64,000 nucleotides of DNA from Balanoglossus misakiensis (Eukaryota > Hemichordata), in contig CM082576.2 of assembly GCA_040954595.2 (NCBI GenBank), forward strand, positions 19,840,001 through 19,904,000, read 5' to 3'. Positions 1 to 12,600 of the stretch are shown piece by piece. Each line of letters begins with the position of its first letter. Position 1 is the stretch's first letter. The position numbers and the translations under genes were made by a program. The notes under the pieces were generated by a model. It worked only from the letters and a program-made list of their open reading frames with translations. It was not told the origin of the DNA and ran no database searches.

Positions 1-230
1 CCATATACACTTGTATGGGAGCACACATCCCCACCCCCTGCCAACAATAATTGGACAACTTTATTCTTCTTATACTTCTTTTTAGTCTAAACATTCATAT
101 AGAGAAGGCAACATGTTCTTGAAGCTGCTGACTATGGAAATATGATGAAGTACATTTTCCTAGTTGTACATGTACAGTATGATAGGCCCAATGTACCAAT
201 TGGAGATGTGTGCCTTACAGGCAACATACA
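1..230. repeat. Dispersed repeat end, inverted copy of 57205-57440
   Basis: This stretch reads as the reverse complement of about 57205-57440. Shared words include CCAATTGGAGATGTGTGCC with its complement near 57220-57240, and the tract around the G-rich block at 57395-57415. The 86-bp satellite begins directly at its inner end, so the array seems to sit inside or beside this repeat. No coding potential was seen. Confidence 0.7.
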
Positions 231-232
231 TG

Positions 233-3038
233 TAGCTCTGCATGGCCTGGTTAATCAATGTTGACGCAAAGGTTGACCCTACCAAACACTCAAAATTAAT
301 GGGCACGACACTGGCCACTAGCTCTGCATGGCCTGGTTAATCAATGTTGACGCAAAGGTTGACCCCACCAAACACTCAAAATTGATGGGCACGACACTGG
401 CCACTAGCTCTGCATGGCCTGGTTAATCAATGTTGACGCAAAGGTTGACCCCACCAAACACTCAAAATTGATGGGCACGACACTGGCCACTAGCTCTGCA
501 TGGCCTGGTTAATCAATGTTGACGCAAAGGTTGACCCCACCAAACACTCAAAATTGATGGGCACGACACTGGCCACTAGCTCTGCATGGCCTGGTTAATC
601 AATGTTGACGCAAAGGTTGACCCCACCAAACACTCAAAATTGATGGGCACGACACTGGCCACTAGCTCTGCATGGCCTGGTTAATCAATGTTGACGCCAA
701 GGTTGACCCCACCAAACACTCAAAATTGATGGGCACGACACTGGCCACTAGCTCTGCATGGCCTGGTTAATCAATGTTGACGCAAAGGTTGACCCCACCA
801 AACACTCAAAATTGATGGGCACGACACTGGCCACTACAATGTAGCTCTGCATGGCCTGGTTAATCAATGTTGACGCAAAGGTTGACCCCACCAAACACTC
901 AAAATTGATGGGCACGACACTGGCCACTAGCTCTGCATGGCCTGGTTAATCAATGTTGACGCAAAGGTTGACCCCACCAAACACTCAAAATTGATGGGCA
1001 CGACACTGGCCACTAGCTCTGCATGGCCTGGTTAATCAAGGTTGACGCAAAGGTTGACCCCTCCAAACACTCAAAATTGATGGGCACGACACTGGCCACT
1101 AGCTCTGCATGGCCTGGTTAATCAAGGTTGACGCAAAGGTTGACCCCACCAAACACTCAAAATTGATGGGCACGACACTGGCCACTAGCTCTGCATGGCC
1201 TGGCTAATCAAGGTTGACGCAAAGGTTGACCCCACCAAACACTCAAAATTGATGGGCACGACACTGGCCACTAGCTCTGCATGGCCTGGCTAATCAAGGT
1301 TGACGCAAAGGTTGACCCCACCAAACACTCAAAATTGATGGGCACGACACTGGCCACTAGCTCTGCATGGCCTGGCTAATCAAGGTTGACGCAAAGGTTG
1401 ACCCCACCAAACACTCAAAATTGATGGGCACGCCACTGGCCCCTAGCTCTGCATGGCCTGGCTAATCAAGGTTGACGCAAAGGTTGACCCCACCAAACAC
1501 TCAAAATTAATGGGCGCGACACTGGCCACTAGCTCTGGCCTGGCTAATCAATGTTGATGCAAGGGTTGACCCCACCAAACACTCAAAATTGATGGGCACG
1601 ACACTGGCCACTAGCTCTGGCCTGGCTAATCAAGGTTGACGCAAAGGTTGACCCCACCAAACACTCAAAATTGATGGGCACGACACTGGCCACTAGCTCT
1701 GGCCTGGCTAATCAAGGTTGACGCAAGGGTTGACCCCACCAAACACTCAAAATTAATGGGCGCAACACTGGCCACTAAGCTCTGGCCTGGCTAATCAATG
1801 TTGACGCAAGGGTTGACCCCACCAAACACTCATAATTGATGGGCACGACACTGGCCACTAGCTCTGGCCTGGCTAATCAATGTTGACGCAAGGGTTGACC
1901 CCACCAAACACTCAAAATTGATGGGCACGACACTGGCCACTAAGCTCTGGCCTGGCTAATCAAGGTTGACGCAAGGGTTGACCCCACCAAACACTCATAA
2001 TTGATGGGCACGACACTGGCCACTAGCTCTGGCCTGGCTAATCAAGGTTGACGCAAGGGTTGACCCCACCAAACACTCAAAATTGATGGGCACGACACTG
2101 GCCACTAGCTCTGGCCTGGCTAATCAATGTTGACGCAAGGGTTGACCCCACCAAACACTCAAAATTGATGGGCACGACACTGGCCACTAGCTCTGGCCTG
2201 GCTAATCCAGGTTGACGCAAGGGTTGACCCCACCAAACACTCAAAATTAATGGGCGCGACACTGGCCACTAAGCTCTGGCCTGGCTAATCAAGGTTGACG
2301 CAAGGGTTGACCCCACCAAACACTCAAAATTGATGGGCACGACACTGGCCACTAAGCTCTGGCCTGGTTAATCAATGTTGACGCAAAGGTTGAACCCACC
2401 AAACACTCAAAATTAATGGGAACGACACTGGCCACTAGCTCTGCATGGCCTGGTTTATCAATGTTGACGCAAAGGTTGACCCCACCAAACACTCAAAATT
2501 AATGGGCACGACACCGGCCACTAGCTCTGCATGGCCTGGTTAATCAATGTTGACGCAAAGGTTGACCCCACCAAACACTCAAAATTAATGGGCACGACAC
2601 TGGCCACTAGCTCTGCATGGCCTGGTTAATCAATGTTGACGCAAAGGTTGACCCCACCAAACACTCAAAATTAATGGGCACGACACTGGCTACTAGCTCT
2701 GCATGGCATGGTTAATCAATGTTGACGCAAAGGTTGACCCCACCAAACACTCAAAATTAATGGGCACGACACTGGCCACTAGCTCTGCATGGCCTGGTTA
2801 ATCAATGTTGACGCAAAGGTTGACCCCACCAAACACTCAAAATTAATGGGCACGACACTGGCCACTAGCTCTGCATGGCCTGGTTAATCAATGTTGACGC
2901 AAAGGTTGACCCCACCAAACACTCAAAATTAATGGGCACGACACTGGCCACTAGCTCTGCATGGCCTGGTTAATCAATGTTGACGCAAAGGTTGACCCCA
3001 CCAAACACTCAAAATTAATGGGCACGACACTGGCCACT
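233..3038. repeat. Tandem satellite, 86-bp unit, 33 copies
   Basis: The unit begins TAGCTCTGCATGGCCTGG and repeats with an 86-bp period. I count 33 copies by the conserved GTTGACGCAA core. Between about 1530 and 2350 most units lack GCAT after TAGCTCTG and are 82-83 bp long. The flanks carry 86-bp units, which differ in ATTGATGG versus ATTAATGG and TCAATG versus TCAAGG. A small insertion interrupts the array near 833-842, with words like those at the array's left edge. Open frames inside it are by-products of the repeat. Confidence 0.95.
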
Positions 3039-4034
3039 ACATGTATTTGTGATATTTTACATGGTTAACCACGCCTTGAGAAAAGTAATTATAAGAGAAC
3101 TTTGTTTCCAAAGTTAGGGGAGAATAATCTAATGGGAGATGGGAGTACCTCAGGCTACTGAGCTCGTTCCCTTCCTCATGTACTTTACTGGGCGTATTTG
3201 ATGTACTATAATAATTCCGGACAATAAATGAACGTAAATCAGATACGTTTCTCCGTGGATCACGGTTCTCGTCAGAGCCCGTTACCTCATCGCTACAGAT
3301 TCCCCGATGCATGAAAAATCATGAGAAACCAGCGGTAATACAAGTGTCACGATTGAGTTTTAACGATCATAGATCTTGTTTATGATTACGTAAGAAGTCA
3401 TTCACTTATATGGTTTTAGTCCAGTATTGACATTGGTACTTGACCCAGAGTAAACAAGATTGTGTAATTGATACATGTCAGAACGAGATAGAGATATCAC
3501 GCGCTAAGTTCATGTTTAAGAAATATCAAGATGACGTGTTCCTTTTATGACTTAATACTTGACTAACGTATTAATAAGGTGTGGTGAAATTTGAGATCAC
3601 ACATTTATCACCGGAGATCCGTGATGGGAGTCAACGAGCATGGATCGAGTCGTGTAATTCTTACGTGTGACCAGTAATAAACCAGAACTTTGTGTTACTC
3701 GGAAAACTTCTTGCAAGTCTCTGTCTACGAAAGGTTTACGATCTGCCGGGTACCTCTCTCGGACTTTATGAATATGTTGGGTGGAGAAGGAGATGGAGAG
3801 AATGTACGCCGTCAGCTTTCGGACGTGGCTGATTCCCCACAGAAGCCGATGAGGTAAACGTCCGGAGGACGACCGGCCGTAACAACAAACTGCATGAATT
3901 AAAGTTCAACAATCCTTAGAAGACAGGAACGTCAGAGGTTGAATCTTGATGGGAAAAGGCGAGGTATCGCTGGTTATCATCCGCGTACTGATGAAATTGT
4001 AGGATGAGGGGACGAATCGGTTTACTATAAAGTT
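3039..4034. other. Non-coding stretch, no gene recognised
   Basis: No convincing gene. About 70 bp at 3420-3500 resembles 37600-37680 inside the CACTA element; the shared core is ACTTGACCCAGAGTAA followed by GATTGTGTAAT. It is therefore probably another dispersed repeat. A 91-residue minus-strand open frame at 3037-3312 has no recognisable motif. Confidence 0.5.
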
Positions 4035-4225
4035 GGGCTATATAAATGGTGAACAACAGAGGGGCAGTGGCACCCCGTATACGAGAGGTGACTGTGAACT
4101 TGCAGTGTTTTCGATGATTACAGTTTGATATCTATATTGAAGGTAAGATGTAAACCATGTTAGTACTGTGTCTGAGATGCCAAGGTTCGATAGTCTACAA
4201 AGAAGTATCCCGTGATTCAAATGTA
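4035..4225 (-). pseudogene. LINE reverse transcriptase fragment (CR1/L2-like)
   Basis: A minus-strand frame of about 60 codons matches the pre-catalytic region of non-LTR reverse transcriptases: LGISDTVLTWFTSYL, then a YGVP motif where active elements read GVPQGSVLGP. Just after GVP the frame departs from the family pattern and soon reaches a stop, so this is a decayed piece. It is too short to give a family; it resembles the CR1/L2/jockey group and the better copy at 41051-42079. Confidence 0.55.
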
Positions 4226-5497
4226 CAACTGAAGAAAAAAGGAATCACAAATCTTAAAACTAAGATGCCGTTAAGAATTAAATTTCGCGAAAAGGAAGTG
4301 ACGAAATACGTACATTTTCAGGTGCTCTACAACAAGTAGTCTCCCTATCATCCCTATTGGAGCATGCAGCTAAAATTTACCATGACGTCATTGATTCTAC
4401 GCGAACGTTTTTCTAATGGCGATAAACATATTTTGTATAAATTGTGCTCAAACGCCCGTGAATCTCACTCGCAAAAATTCACAAGTGGCGCATACAACAC
4501 TAGGAAGAAAATTGTTTAGCAGTCTATAGAGTTTGTGACCTGAGATTTAGAAGTAAAAGTTAAACTTAAAAGTTGAGACAGAAGTGATTGAAGAGTAAAG
4601 AAACTTTTGAAGTGTTAAGAAAGTTATCGCATTCCTGATGAAAAGAAAAGAAAATACAATACATTCATTGTTTTAAGGAACACAAGGAAGACAAGTACTA
4701 TGCAATCAGAGTATGCATGGATCATTCATCTAAAAATATATCTCCGCGTCTTTTGGCGGGTAAAAATAAAATGCTGGAACGGTCTTTTGGATGGCGGACT
4801 ATTTGTGTCCTTCTTGTCCTCAGAACGCAAGTGGTCGAGTAGGTTTATTTCATTAAATTCTTATATTCTCAGTTGCTACCATAAATACCCAGTGTTCGTG
4901 TCGATGTATCTGGACGTCAGCACGATTCCATATAGGTACCTCTCAGTATTAGCCAAGCGAGTTATCCCCATCAATAGAGTTTAATTCCCTGTTACATTCC
5001 CAACACCAATCCTCCCGCGTGACATTGAGGTTGAAGGTATACAAACCTTAGGAATCATGCAACCATCCAGAAAGTGTAATAAATTTTGAAGCTATGATGT
5101 GAGTTTTCAGTTCGTTTCTTCTTTTGATTTGTTGATGTAACATTGTGCGTTTTAAATAAAAGATAAAAAAATGTACAGCAATGACGTCACAAAATTCACT
5201 GGTATTGATAAAGCTATATTATATCATATATTATATGTGTTAAATACTACCGTATCTCATTATTGCAGTATTTCGTGCTTTAACACAAAATACGCGAATA
5301 GGGTTTAATACAAAACTAAATGACACAATTTCTGTTTCTTTGCCAAAATTCTTAATCACAAGATCAACCCATCCTTACGCCTCTACTCTATTGCTAAGAG
5401 AAACCAGCGTCCGTAACATGCATTGTGAAACCCCTCAACAACATGCATGTCAACACTTCATTTTTTCTCCAGCATTGTCAGTTTGGTACCCTGACAA
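4226..5497. other. AT-rich stretch, no gene recognised
   Basis: A 94-codon plus-strand open frame at 4700-4984 shows no domain, signal peptide or splice context, and I do not call it a gene. The rest contains nothing I recognise. Confidence 0.4.
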
Positions 5498-5937
5498 CTC
5501 ACGGGGCATCATGGGACAATATTAAAGCTGATTCAGTGTTTATGTGCATAAAACACACGGCGGTGGAAACATTCGTTTTAAATTATTGTGGACGCGCGCA
5601 CGCCCTTGTCTGTGTACAGGTACTTGATGCTTGTCTACAGTCACGTGAAACGCTGTTGGTAGTACCCTAGAAGATAGATATCTTTAATCAGAACTTTGGT
5701 AAGGAAGGTTTGAGAAGTCCATTCTATGTAAAGAAAGTTTAAGAAGTGTGTTACCAAAGGGTGTGGGGGTGGCTGGGGGTCATCAATATATCACTCTGCA
5801 TCACGTTCACAGAAAAGGTCGCGACACGCCCACAAATCCACTCACGACTTGCGTCACCGGTTACAGGAGTTCGTACAAAAGTGTGGTTTATGCACATTTA
5901 CACTGAATCAGTTTTTTTGGCCCATGATGCCCATGGG
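5498..5937. repeat. Inverted repeat, arms of about 55 bp
   Basis: The left arm (about 5498-5555) and right arm (about 5878-5937) are reverse complements with few differences. Both contain GGGCATCATGGG, CTGATTCAGTGT and ATGTGCATAAA. The spacer is about 320 bp. The structure suits a small foldback or MITE-like element; no transposase is present. Confidence 0.65.
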
Positions 5938-5960
5938 CCAATACAGGCCACGATGCCTCC

Positions 5961-6205
5961 AGAATGATGATGGCAATGATGGTGATGATGATGATTGTGG
6001 TGGTGGTGGTGGTGGTGGTGATTGAGCTTTAATTTCCCTTTCTTCCTGTCTAACCACTTCCTCTCTCACCTTCACTTATTCGGTCTCTCCCCTCCCCTTC
6101 TGTCAAAGTCCTCCCCTCATTCCCTTTCCATCCTGACATTCTCATTTCCGCCCTCTTGCTTTTCTTCTCCTTTCTCACATTCCTTTTCTCACCTCTCTCC
6201 CCCCT
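5961..6205. repeat. GATGGT microsatellite and polypyrimidine tract
   Basis: 5961-6023 is a GAT/GGT trinucleotide run. 6030-6205 is almost all C and T on the plus strand. The open frames over the tract on both strands (Ser/Pro/Phe-rich and Lys/Arg/Glu-rich) are composition artefacts. Confidence 0.85.
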
Positions 6206-6837
6206 CCGTAACATGTTATGTAATATATAAATTAAAAAAGTCCAAAGCATGATGTTATCACAGATGACATTTGGAATGTATTATTGTACTATCTGGTTCA
6301 ATTTCAAACATAGTGGAGTTATTTATTGGCCAGTATTTAAGCATGTTTAAAGAAGTCAAACAGCATAATAGGCACATTTCATATCAAACAAAATTGACCA
6401 AATAAGCTCAAAAGAGGATTTGAACAATTTGTCCCTTTAAGTAATGTTCAATATTGGATTTACACTTGTGATTGTATGTCATCTCCCTTTTGTTAGAAAC
6501 CTCACAGTCATATAATAAACAGGTGACCTGACAATCATTTGAAATACCAAACTTCGGCAGCTATTCCAGTTTGGTCCAAAAACCTAATTTTAACTGGCAC
6601 CTCAACTTTAGGACTATTATGGATGTTGCTGAAACTTGAAGTGGGCTGCTTGTGAAGAGGAAGACGTGGAGTGTCTCTCAGACAACGCTGCGCTCAGTCA
6701 GAGATAAAGTCAAAATATGGATTTGACTTGCAACAGTAATTTGTTAGTTAAGTCAAATTCAACTTAAATATGTCTCTTTGGGTCAGTCTTAACGGGTGTA
6801 GCATGCTGGAAGGGTGTGCTTACCCATTTCCGACACC
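6206..6837. other. No feature recognised
   Basis: AT-rich sequence with no coding, splice or repeat signal that I can support. Confidence 0.4.
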
Positions 6838-7290
6838 TAGTACCACAGGGGCTGCAAACATGAAAGTTATAAATGGCGAAGTACGTTCCATTCTGCGTTT
6901 TCCCAACCTGTCTTATCATTTGCTAATCCAGAATAAAAGCTATCCATTTCCCATTGCTAACGACTTAATATGTGTGCCCCATCCATGGATTAAGTTAATA
7001 AAGTAAACATCGGTCAGCGAGTACTGGGTATTCTCTTACCAAGTGAGAACTGACCGATGTTTACTTAATCCACTAAATCCGTGGATGGGGCACACAGATT
7101 AAGTCGTTAGCAGGTGCTTAATGGGAAATGCAATAGTTTGTATTCTGGATTAGCAACTGCTAAGACAGGTGGAGGTAACACAGAAAAATAAACAAGCACA
7201 AAGACTGTTCATCAATTAATGTTTATTGGGGGAAAATGCAGGAACTCCGCCTTTTATAACTTTCATGTTTGCAGCCCCCCTGTGCGAGTA
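6838..7290. mobile_element. Foldback (hairpin) element, about 450 bp
   Basis: The sequence folds on itself. CACAGGGGCTGCAAAC near 6850 pairs with GTTTGCAG plus CCCCTGTG near 7270-7285. GCTAATCCAGAAT pairs with ATTCTGGATTAGC. AAACATCGGTCAG near 7010 pairs with CTGACCGATGTTT near 7055. The loop is about 30 bp. The right arm carries about 60 extra bases (around 7173-7230). There is no open frame for a transposase, so this is a non-autonomous element if mobile. Confidence 0.75.
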
Positions 7291-8923
7291 CTACCACTTA
7301 GCAGTGGTTCAAGATGATCCTGTTGAAATTGTAAGTTTTTCTCTTATTTCTTTTTTGAACCTGGACCTGGTAATTAGCTTAGCTTGAGTAATATTGATTA
7401 TTGGACCTGGTTTGATGTCTTATTATAACAACTACAGAAGAATCTCTGGACACAGTGAAATACAATCCAGGGTTATGGTAATGACTGACAAATTGTCAGT
7501 TTAAAAAAGTAGACAAAGAACTCAGTTAAATATTATAATAAAAATATGCTTTTAATATAAGGAAAAGGTACAATTGATATACTTGTAATTAAAACATAAA
7601 TATAATGATGAAATTCTTCAACTGTTCTGTAGTTGCACCAGTATTTGTATAAGCTAAAAATGTTGACTTCTGGCAGGACAACTCAAACAGATATTAAACT
7701 TATTTATAGTACTTCCACTTCATGACTTTGTTCAAAAATTTCCCAAACTTATTTCATTGTTGATGAGTTGTCACCTCCGAACAACACAAAAAGGAACAGT
7801 TTGTATAAAAAAGTAATTTTGCATGAATCTTAAACATACATGCACAAGTTGAGTGAATAACACAATATAATCATATTCTACAATGAATTACAATATCAAG
7901 ATTAAGGGTTTCACATATGACATTACATTGCTACATTTTATATACATGAATTTAATTTGAAAAATTTCCATTGATCTATAACACCATGAATAATATAAAA
8001 ATATGCGAATAAATACTTTGAATTATTATATATACATGTCAGGTCTCAAAGTGAGTAACTATATTTCCATTCACCTATGAACTGGTTATTAACCAAATGA
8101 AATGATAGGATCTTTTATTTTGAGGATCTTATAATTGTGATCATACACATCCATATTCCAAAATTCGCATGCCAAACAAATATCAGATTTATACGGCCAG
8201 TTGTAAAGACAGTACAAGGGACAAAAAAATTGATAATAGTTAATCATCATCTCCCTTCTTTTACAGTCTTGGAGAATGGTGACGGTTGAAGTCAAATTAA
8301 AGAAAAATATCAAGAAAAATATCAAAATTTGAAGCACTAATTCAGGAGGATATATATCATCGGGAGGTAGTCACTGAATATATTGAGAGAAATAATTCAT
8401 AATCTATGCATTTGGATGAAAAGACCTTCTATCTGATCAAGTTAAGGATAAATGCTGCCTTGTATGAATACAGAAGCAAGTCAGCATGCAAAGGGAGAGC
8501 TGAATTGGTACACTGTTAAATTTGTCCTCCAAATTCAACAAAAATATGTTGTTGTTTAGGAATTCTCGTATTATCATATCTTTTTCATTACACAATACCT
8601 TATAATAAGTCATAACAAATTTTTAAGGAAAATTCTTTAAAATATGTAAAATATATAGCCTTATAACCAACATACTTTAAAGATGATTATTTATGATCAT
8701 TTCATTCAGATGTTGCTAAGAGTGTAATAATAAAGATCTGTTTCACTCCAACCAATTTAATGTGCGCTTATCACAGTACTGTCGTCTGACAAAGCATAAC
8801 TATTATTGTTATCATTTATGGGATTATACCAAGCTTATCACAGTACTGTGTCAACTCACAAAATGAAAACCATTCTAGTTATCATTTGAATTATACCATA
8901 CATGTACACACAGAGATGGCACA
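7291..8923. other. 3' flank of the membrane-protein gene
   Basis: AT-rich sequence downstream of the minus-strand gene ending at 8924. It should hold the 3' untranslated region, but I could not place a poly(A) signal with confidence. Short open frames here are unremarkable. Confidence 0.4.
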
Positions 8924-9637
8924 TTAGAAGTATCTGTCTCCGTGACTCTCATGAAATAGTTCATTTCTACTCTTAAGAGGCCTTGGTCTCCATTCCTCAC
9001 TTCCACTGGCACTACCACTGTCGCCACTATACATGGGATTGTAGTGATAGATTTCTCTGAAGGCTTCCTCATCTTCCACACTTTTCCCTGCCTTGCTATC
9101 AACATCATCTGTATCATCAAACCAATGGATATCCATAGTTGCCTCTTGTTCTTCCCAGCCTGGATGTTTCTTTCCTCCAAGAGCACACCTGAATGTCAAA
9201 TAGTTGAACATCATCAATGTGGGATTTGTTGTGATGTTGTTACTACTGTAGAATAACGCAGGTGGTTGTTGGACACTTTGCGGTCTGGTCGCGTGACTTT
9301 GCCTTGTTAGCCGCCATGCATGTTGAACGCAAATTATACCATGATGCACTGCAGTTACCCTATACGCGAATAGGTCTATGCATGAACTCTTTGAATAAAT
9401 TTGCTTCCACGATACAGATGTGATTATTTTTCACGTTGCCTCATGCATGTATGGAAAGATACAGGTAAATTCCCAGTTTTCTGATGGGCAACATTTCTAC
9501 AGCTGTCTCGATTCTACTCTGGTAGTACTAAATAACTTACCGTTGGTACATGAGTAACATTATTACACCAAGCACTAACACAGCCGCTAAACCTCCCGCA
9601 ACACCACCAATGATGACAGCTGTGTCAACGGAGGAAT
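8924..9637 (-). CDS. Transmembrane exon and acidic cytoplasmic tail
   Basis: Exon 9541-9637 encodes a hydrophobic helix (AVIIGGVAGGLAAVLVLG, then VIMLLMY). Exon 8924-9188 encodes an 88-residue tail rich in Asp and Glu, with NPMY in the context YHYNPMYSG. This fits the NPxY pattern bound by PTB or clathrin-adaptor proteins. The stop TAA is at 8924-8926. The intron donor is GTAAGT. Confidence 0.8.
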
Positions 9638-12600
9638 CTGTAAGAGTTTAAATATTTCTATTTGTCACGGGGGCGATATGCTACGATAAAAGCAAGACAA
9701 CCATTCATTATGATGCTTAACTATTGTAAAATGGTTAGTTGACCAAAAATCTAGTTATACTGCAGATGTTGCAGTTTCACCATTTTCACAAATATTTTCA
9801 AGACAACGTAAACTGTAATCATGTAGATCAAACAAATGTGTAAACTTTAGTGAATATTGTTTTTCAATCTTGAGTTATTAAAAGACAAAGAAATGTATAC
9901 ACACCTTTAACTTGCATTGGTATTCTCTGGCGGCAAGTTTCACCTTGATATTCATCAGTACATTCACAAACAGGATTGCCATCACTGTCCTTGATGCAAA
10001 CAGCATTGTTTGAGCAGAACCCTTCACATTTATCTAGACACAAGAATAAAATCACATCACATTATTCTACCTGACGAACCATTTGTATTAGACAAGAACT
10101 AAACCCACTTGCAGATTCATTTCTTACAAACGGAATGGAAGTTGTGTGCTGTCGAACGTTGATTCACTATATATCCACATGTACCGGGTGAATAACATAA
10201 ACAGTGTCTTGTATCAAACATAATTAATGGAAAAAGGGCAGCAAGAGAGATACTAAATCAACAGTAGTTTCTACGTTTTAGCTGTACATATTTCTGTTGA
10301 CATTTCAGTTGTAGATAGTTACATACCTGTACAAGTTATTCCATCACCAGTGAAACCAGTTTTGCAAGTGCATTCATATCCTGGTACAAGATTCCTGCAA
10401 GTGGCATTTGGGTGACAGTCATCCAGACCAAGACGACATTCATGTGCATCTAGAAAACAAAAATTCTTGCAATGTCTTTAACTGACCACCAAATAAAACT
10501 ATGGGATCTTCATACATATCACCAGTTAAAGGTATACGGTCACCTATGGAAAATTAGCTATAGTTACCATGGCAAAAGGAGATCTAGCCAATCACAGATT
10601 TTCAGTGGGTGGCACATGCAAAAAAGAGCGCCACCATATGTTCTTTAGAACTCTCATATACTCCATTTCAGCCATATATGGGCGTTTGTAAATTGGAGGT
10701 GACTGTATACCTTTAAGTTAGATGACTACCCAGATGCAGTGCATGGTTATCACATTCCATAGCCTAACATGTAGAATTCTGAGAAAACAGTATTACAATA
10801 TTGTTATTTCCGTGAAATTTTCAGAAAAGGTGTTAAAAGAGGAGCATTATTAAATTATATAAAAATATTGGATCACACAACATATCAAATGATACTCTAA
10901 ATAAAGAAGAAAATTTCTTATAATGAAGTGTTTGTGTCAGATTGAACAGTTAAGGTTGATCTCCACAAGCACTTCATGCATGTTATCAGTTCTATGATTA
11001 TGAAAAATTTATTCCTACCATCACATTCTGTTTCATATAGGGCACCCTCTCTGCCTGTAGTGTAGCCAGTTGGGCATGGTTGACAAGCATCCTGGTTGAA
11101 TTCAAAGTTATATGTTCCAACAGGGCATTTCTCACATCTATAGGACTCCTGATTCAAGTACCAACCAACATTGCAGTAAGCTGTTGATGGAATGGAAAAA
11201 GAGCATAGAATAAAATTGGAGGACTATCATTATTTTGAACAACTGAGGCACAATAATACAACCTTCAGTTCAGTACAGTTGAGATACAACATGAAAAGTT
11301 GTATACATAATACTTACAAACATTACAATCTTCACTTAAGGTTGAACCGACTGTTCTTGTGGTGAAGCCAAATGGGCACGGCATACAAGATGGCTGAAGT
11401 TCAGCATTTGATCGATAGGTTCCCATGGGACACGACTCACAAGACCCATTGACACTAAGTTGGACTCCCACTGATTTACATACCTCTGTAATTGAGAAGA
11501 TTAATTTTTTGATATTCACGATTATCTGCTTTTCACTCACGTGAATTTGTTAAACTGTTGAATATGTTACATATCTGGCGGTTCTAAAGTAAAAACCTAC
11601 TCGGAAAAAAGTTTACTGGATGCCGAAATATTGCTTGCCTGTCACTTACAAATGATAACGCCATGGGTACGTCACATGGCCAGATCATGTGATTGATAGT
11701 CAAGAATAGCAAATAACACAAGTACCTACCCTGACATTGTGACTCATCAGTAGCTCCTTCAACTAATGTAAGCATTCCCTTTGGGCAAGTATTACACACA
11801 AACTTTCCTTCTTCTGATTGCCAGAATCCAATGGGGCAGCTTTGGCACTGAGAAGTCCCGTTGTCAAAGTAGTGACCAACATCGCACCTCTCTGCAATAG
11901 ACATCATTGTTGAAAAATTATTTTTTCAACCAAAGAGATGAACATTCCAATTGTCATTCTTTCCATATTGGATCACACCACAATAATTTGATATATACGT
12001 CACAATTCCCGGTTTTATCGGGCCAGTGGCATGAGTGAGGCTAGACGCTAGTTTTGGAATACGGCTAGATACTAGGCTATGGCTGTGGACGAGGAGGAGA
12101 TATTGCCTTCTGTTATACATACCAAAACACTGCAAGATGGATAATGATCTCTTTCCCCTGGTGACTCCATTATTTGGACAGGCATTGCATGCTGTTTGTC
12201 CTTCAAGGGGTTGATAATATCCAATTGCACAAGGATGGCACTGACTCAGCTCAGTGTCATGGTACGACCCTTCAGGACACAATACTGTGGAAATACAAAA
12301 TGTTGAAGGCAGATGTATACATTGTTCATGTACTGATCATTATGCATTAATGGTTTAAAACACAACTACAATTGTAACACACAGCATTCATTTTGGCTAG
12401 TTTTTCACTCTTGTGTCTACAAGTGGGATTGCAGTTGTGTGTGGTTGAATGTTGATTCACTATATATCCACATGTAGAATAACATTAACTGTGTCTTCTA
12501 TCAAACATAATTAATGGAAAAAGGGCAGCGAGAAAGAGACTTTGTCCCTCCTTGGTATGAGCATATCAAATCAATTATTTCCTTATATCACCTCTTGGTT

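Noticed and set aside
233-3038. CRISPR-like regular repeat array
   Set aside because: Whole 86-bp units repeat head to tail with no unique spacers, and the window is eukaryotic; it is a satellite.
6022-6252. Ser/Pro/Phe-rich 76-residue protein
   Set aside because: Caused by the polypyrimidine tract; no start context, splice site or motif.
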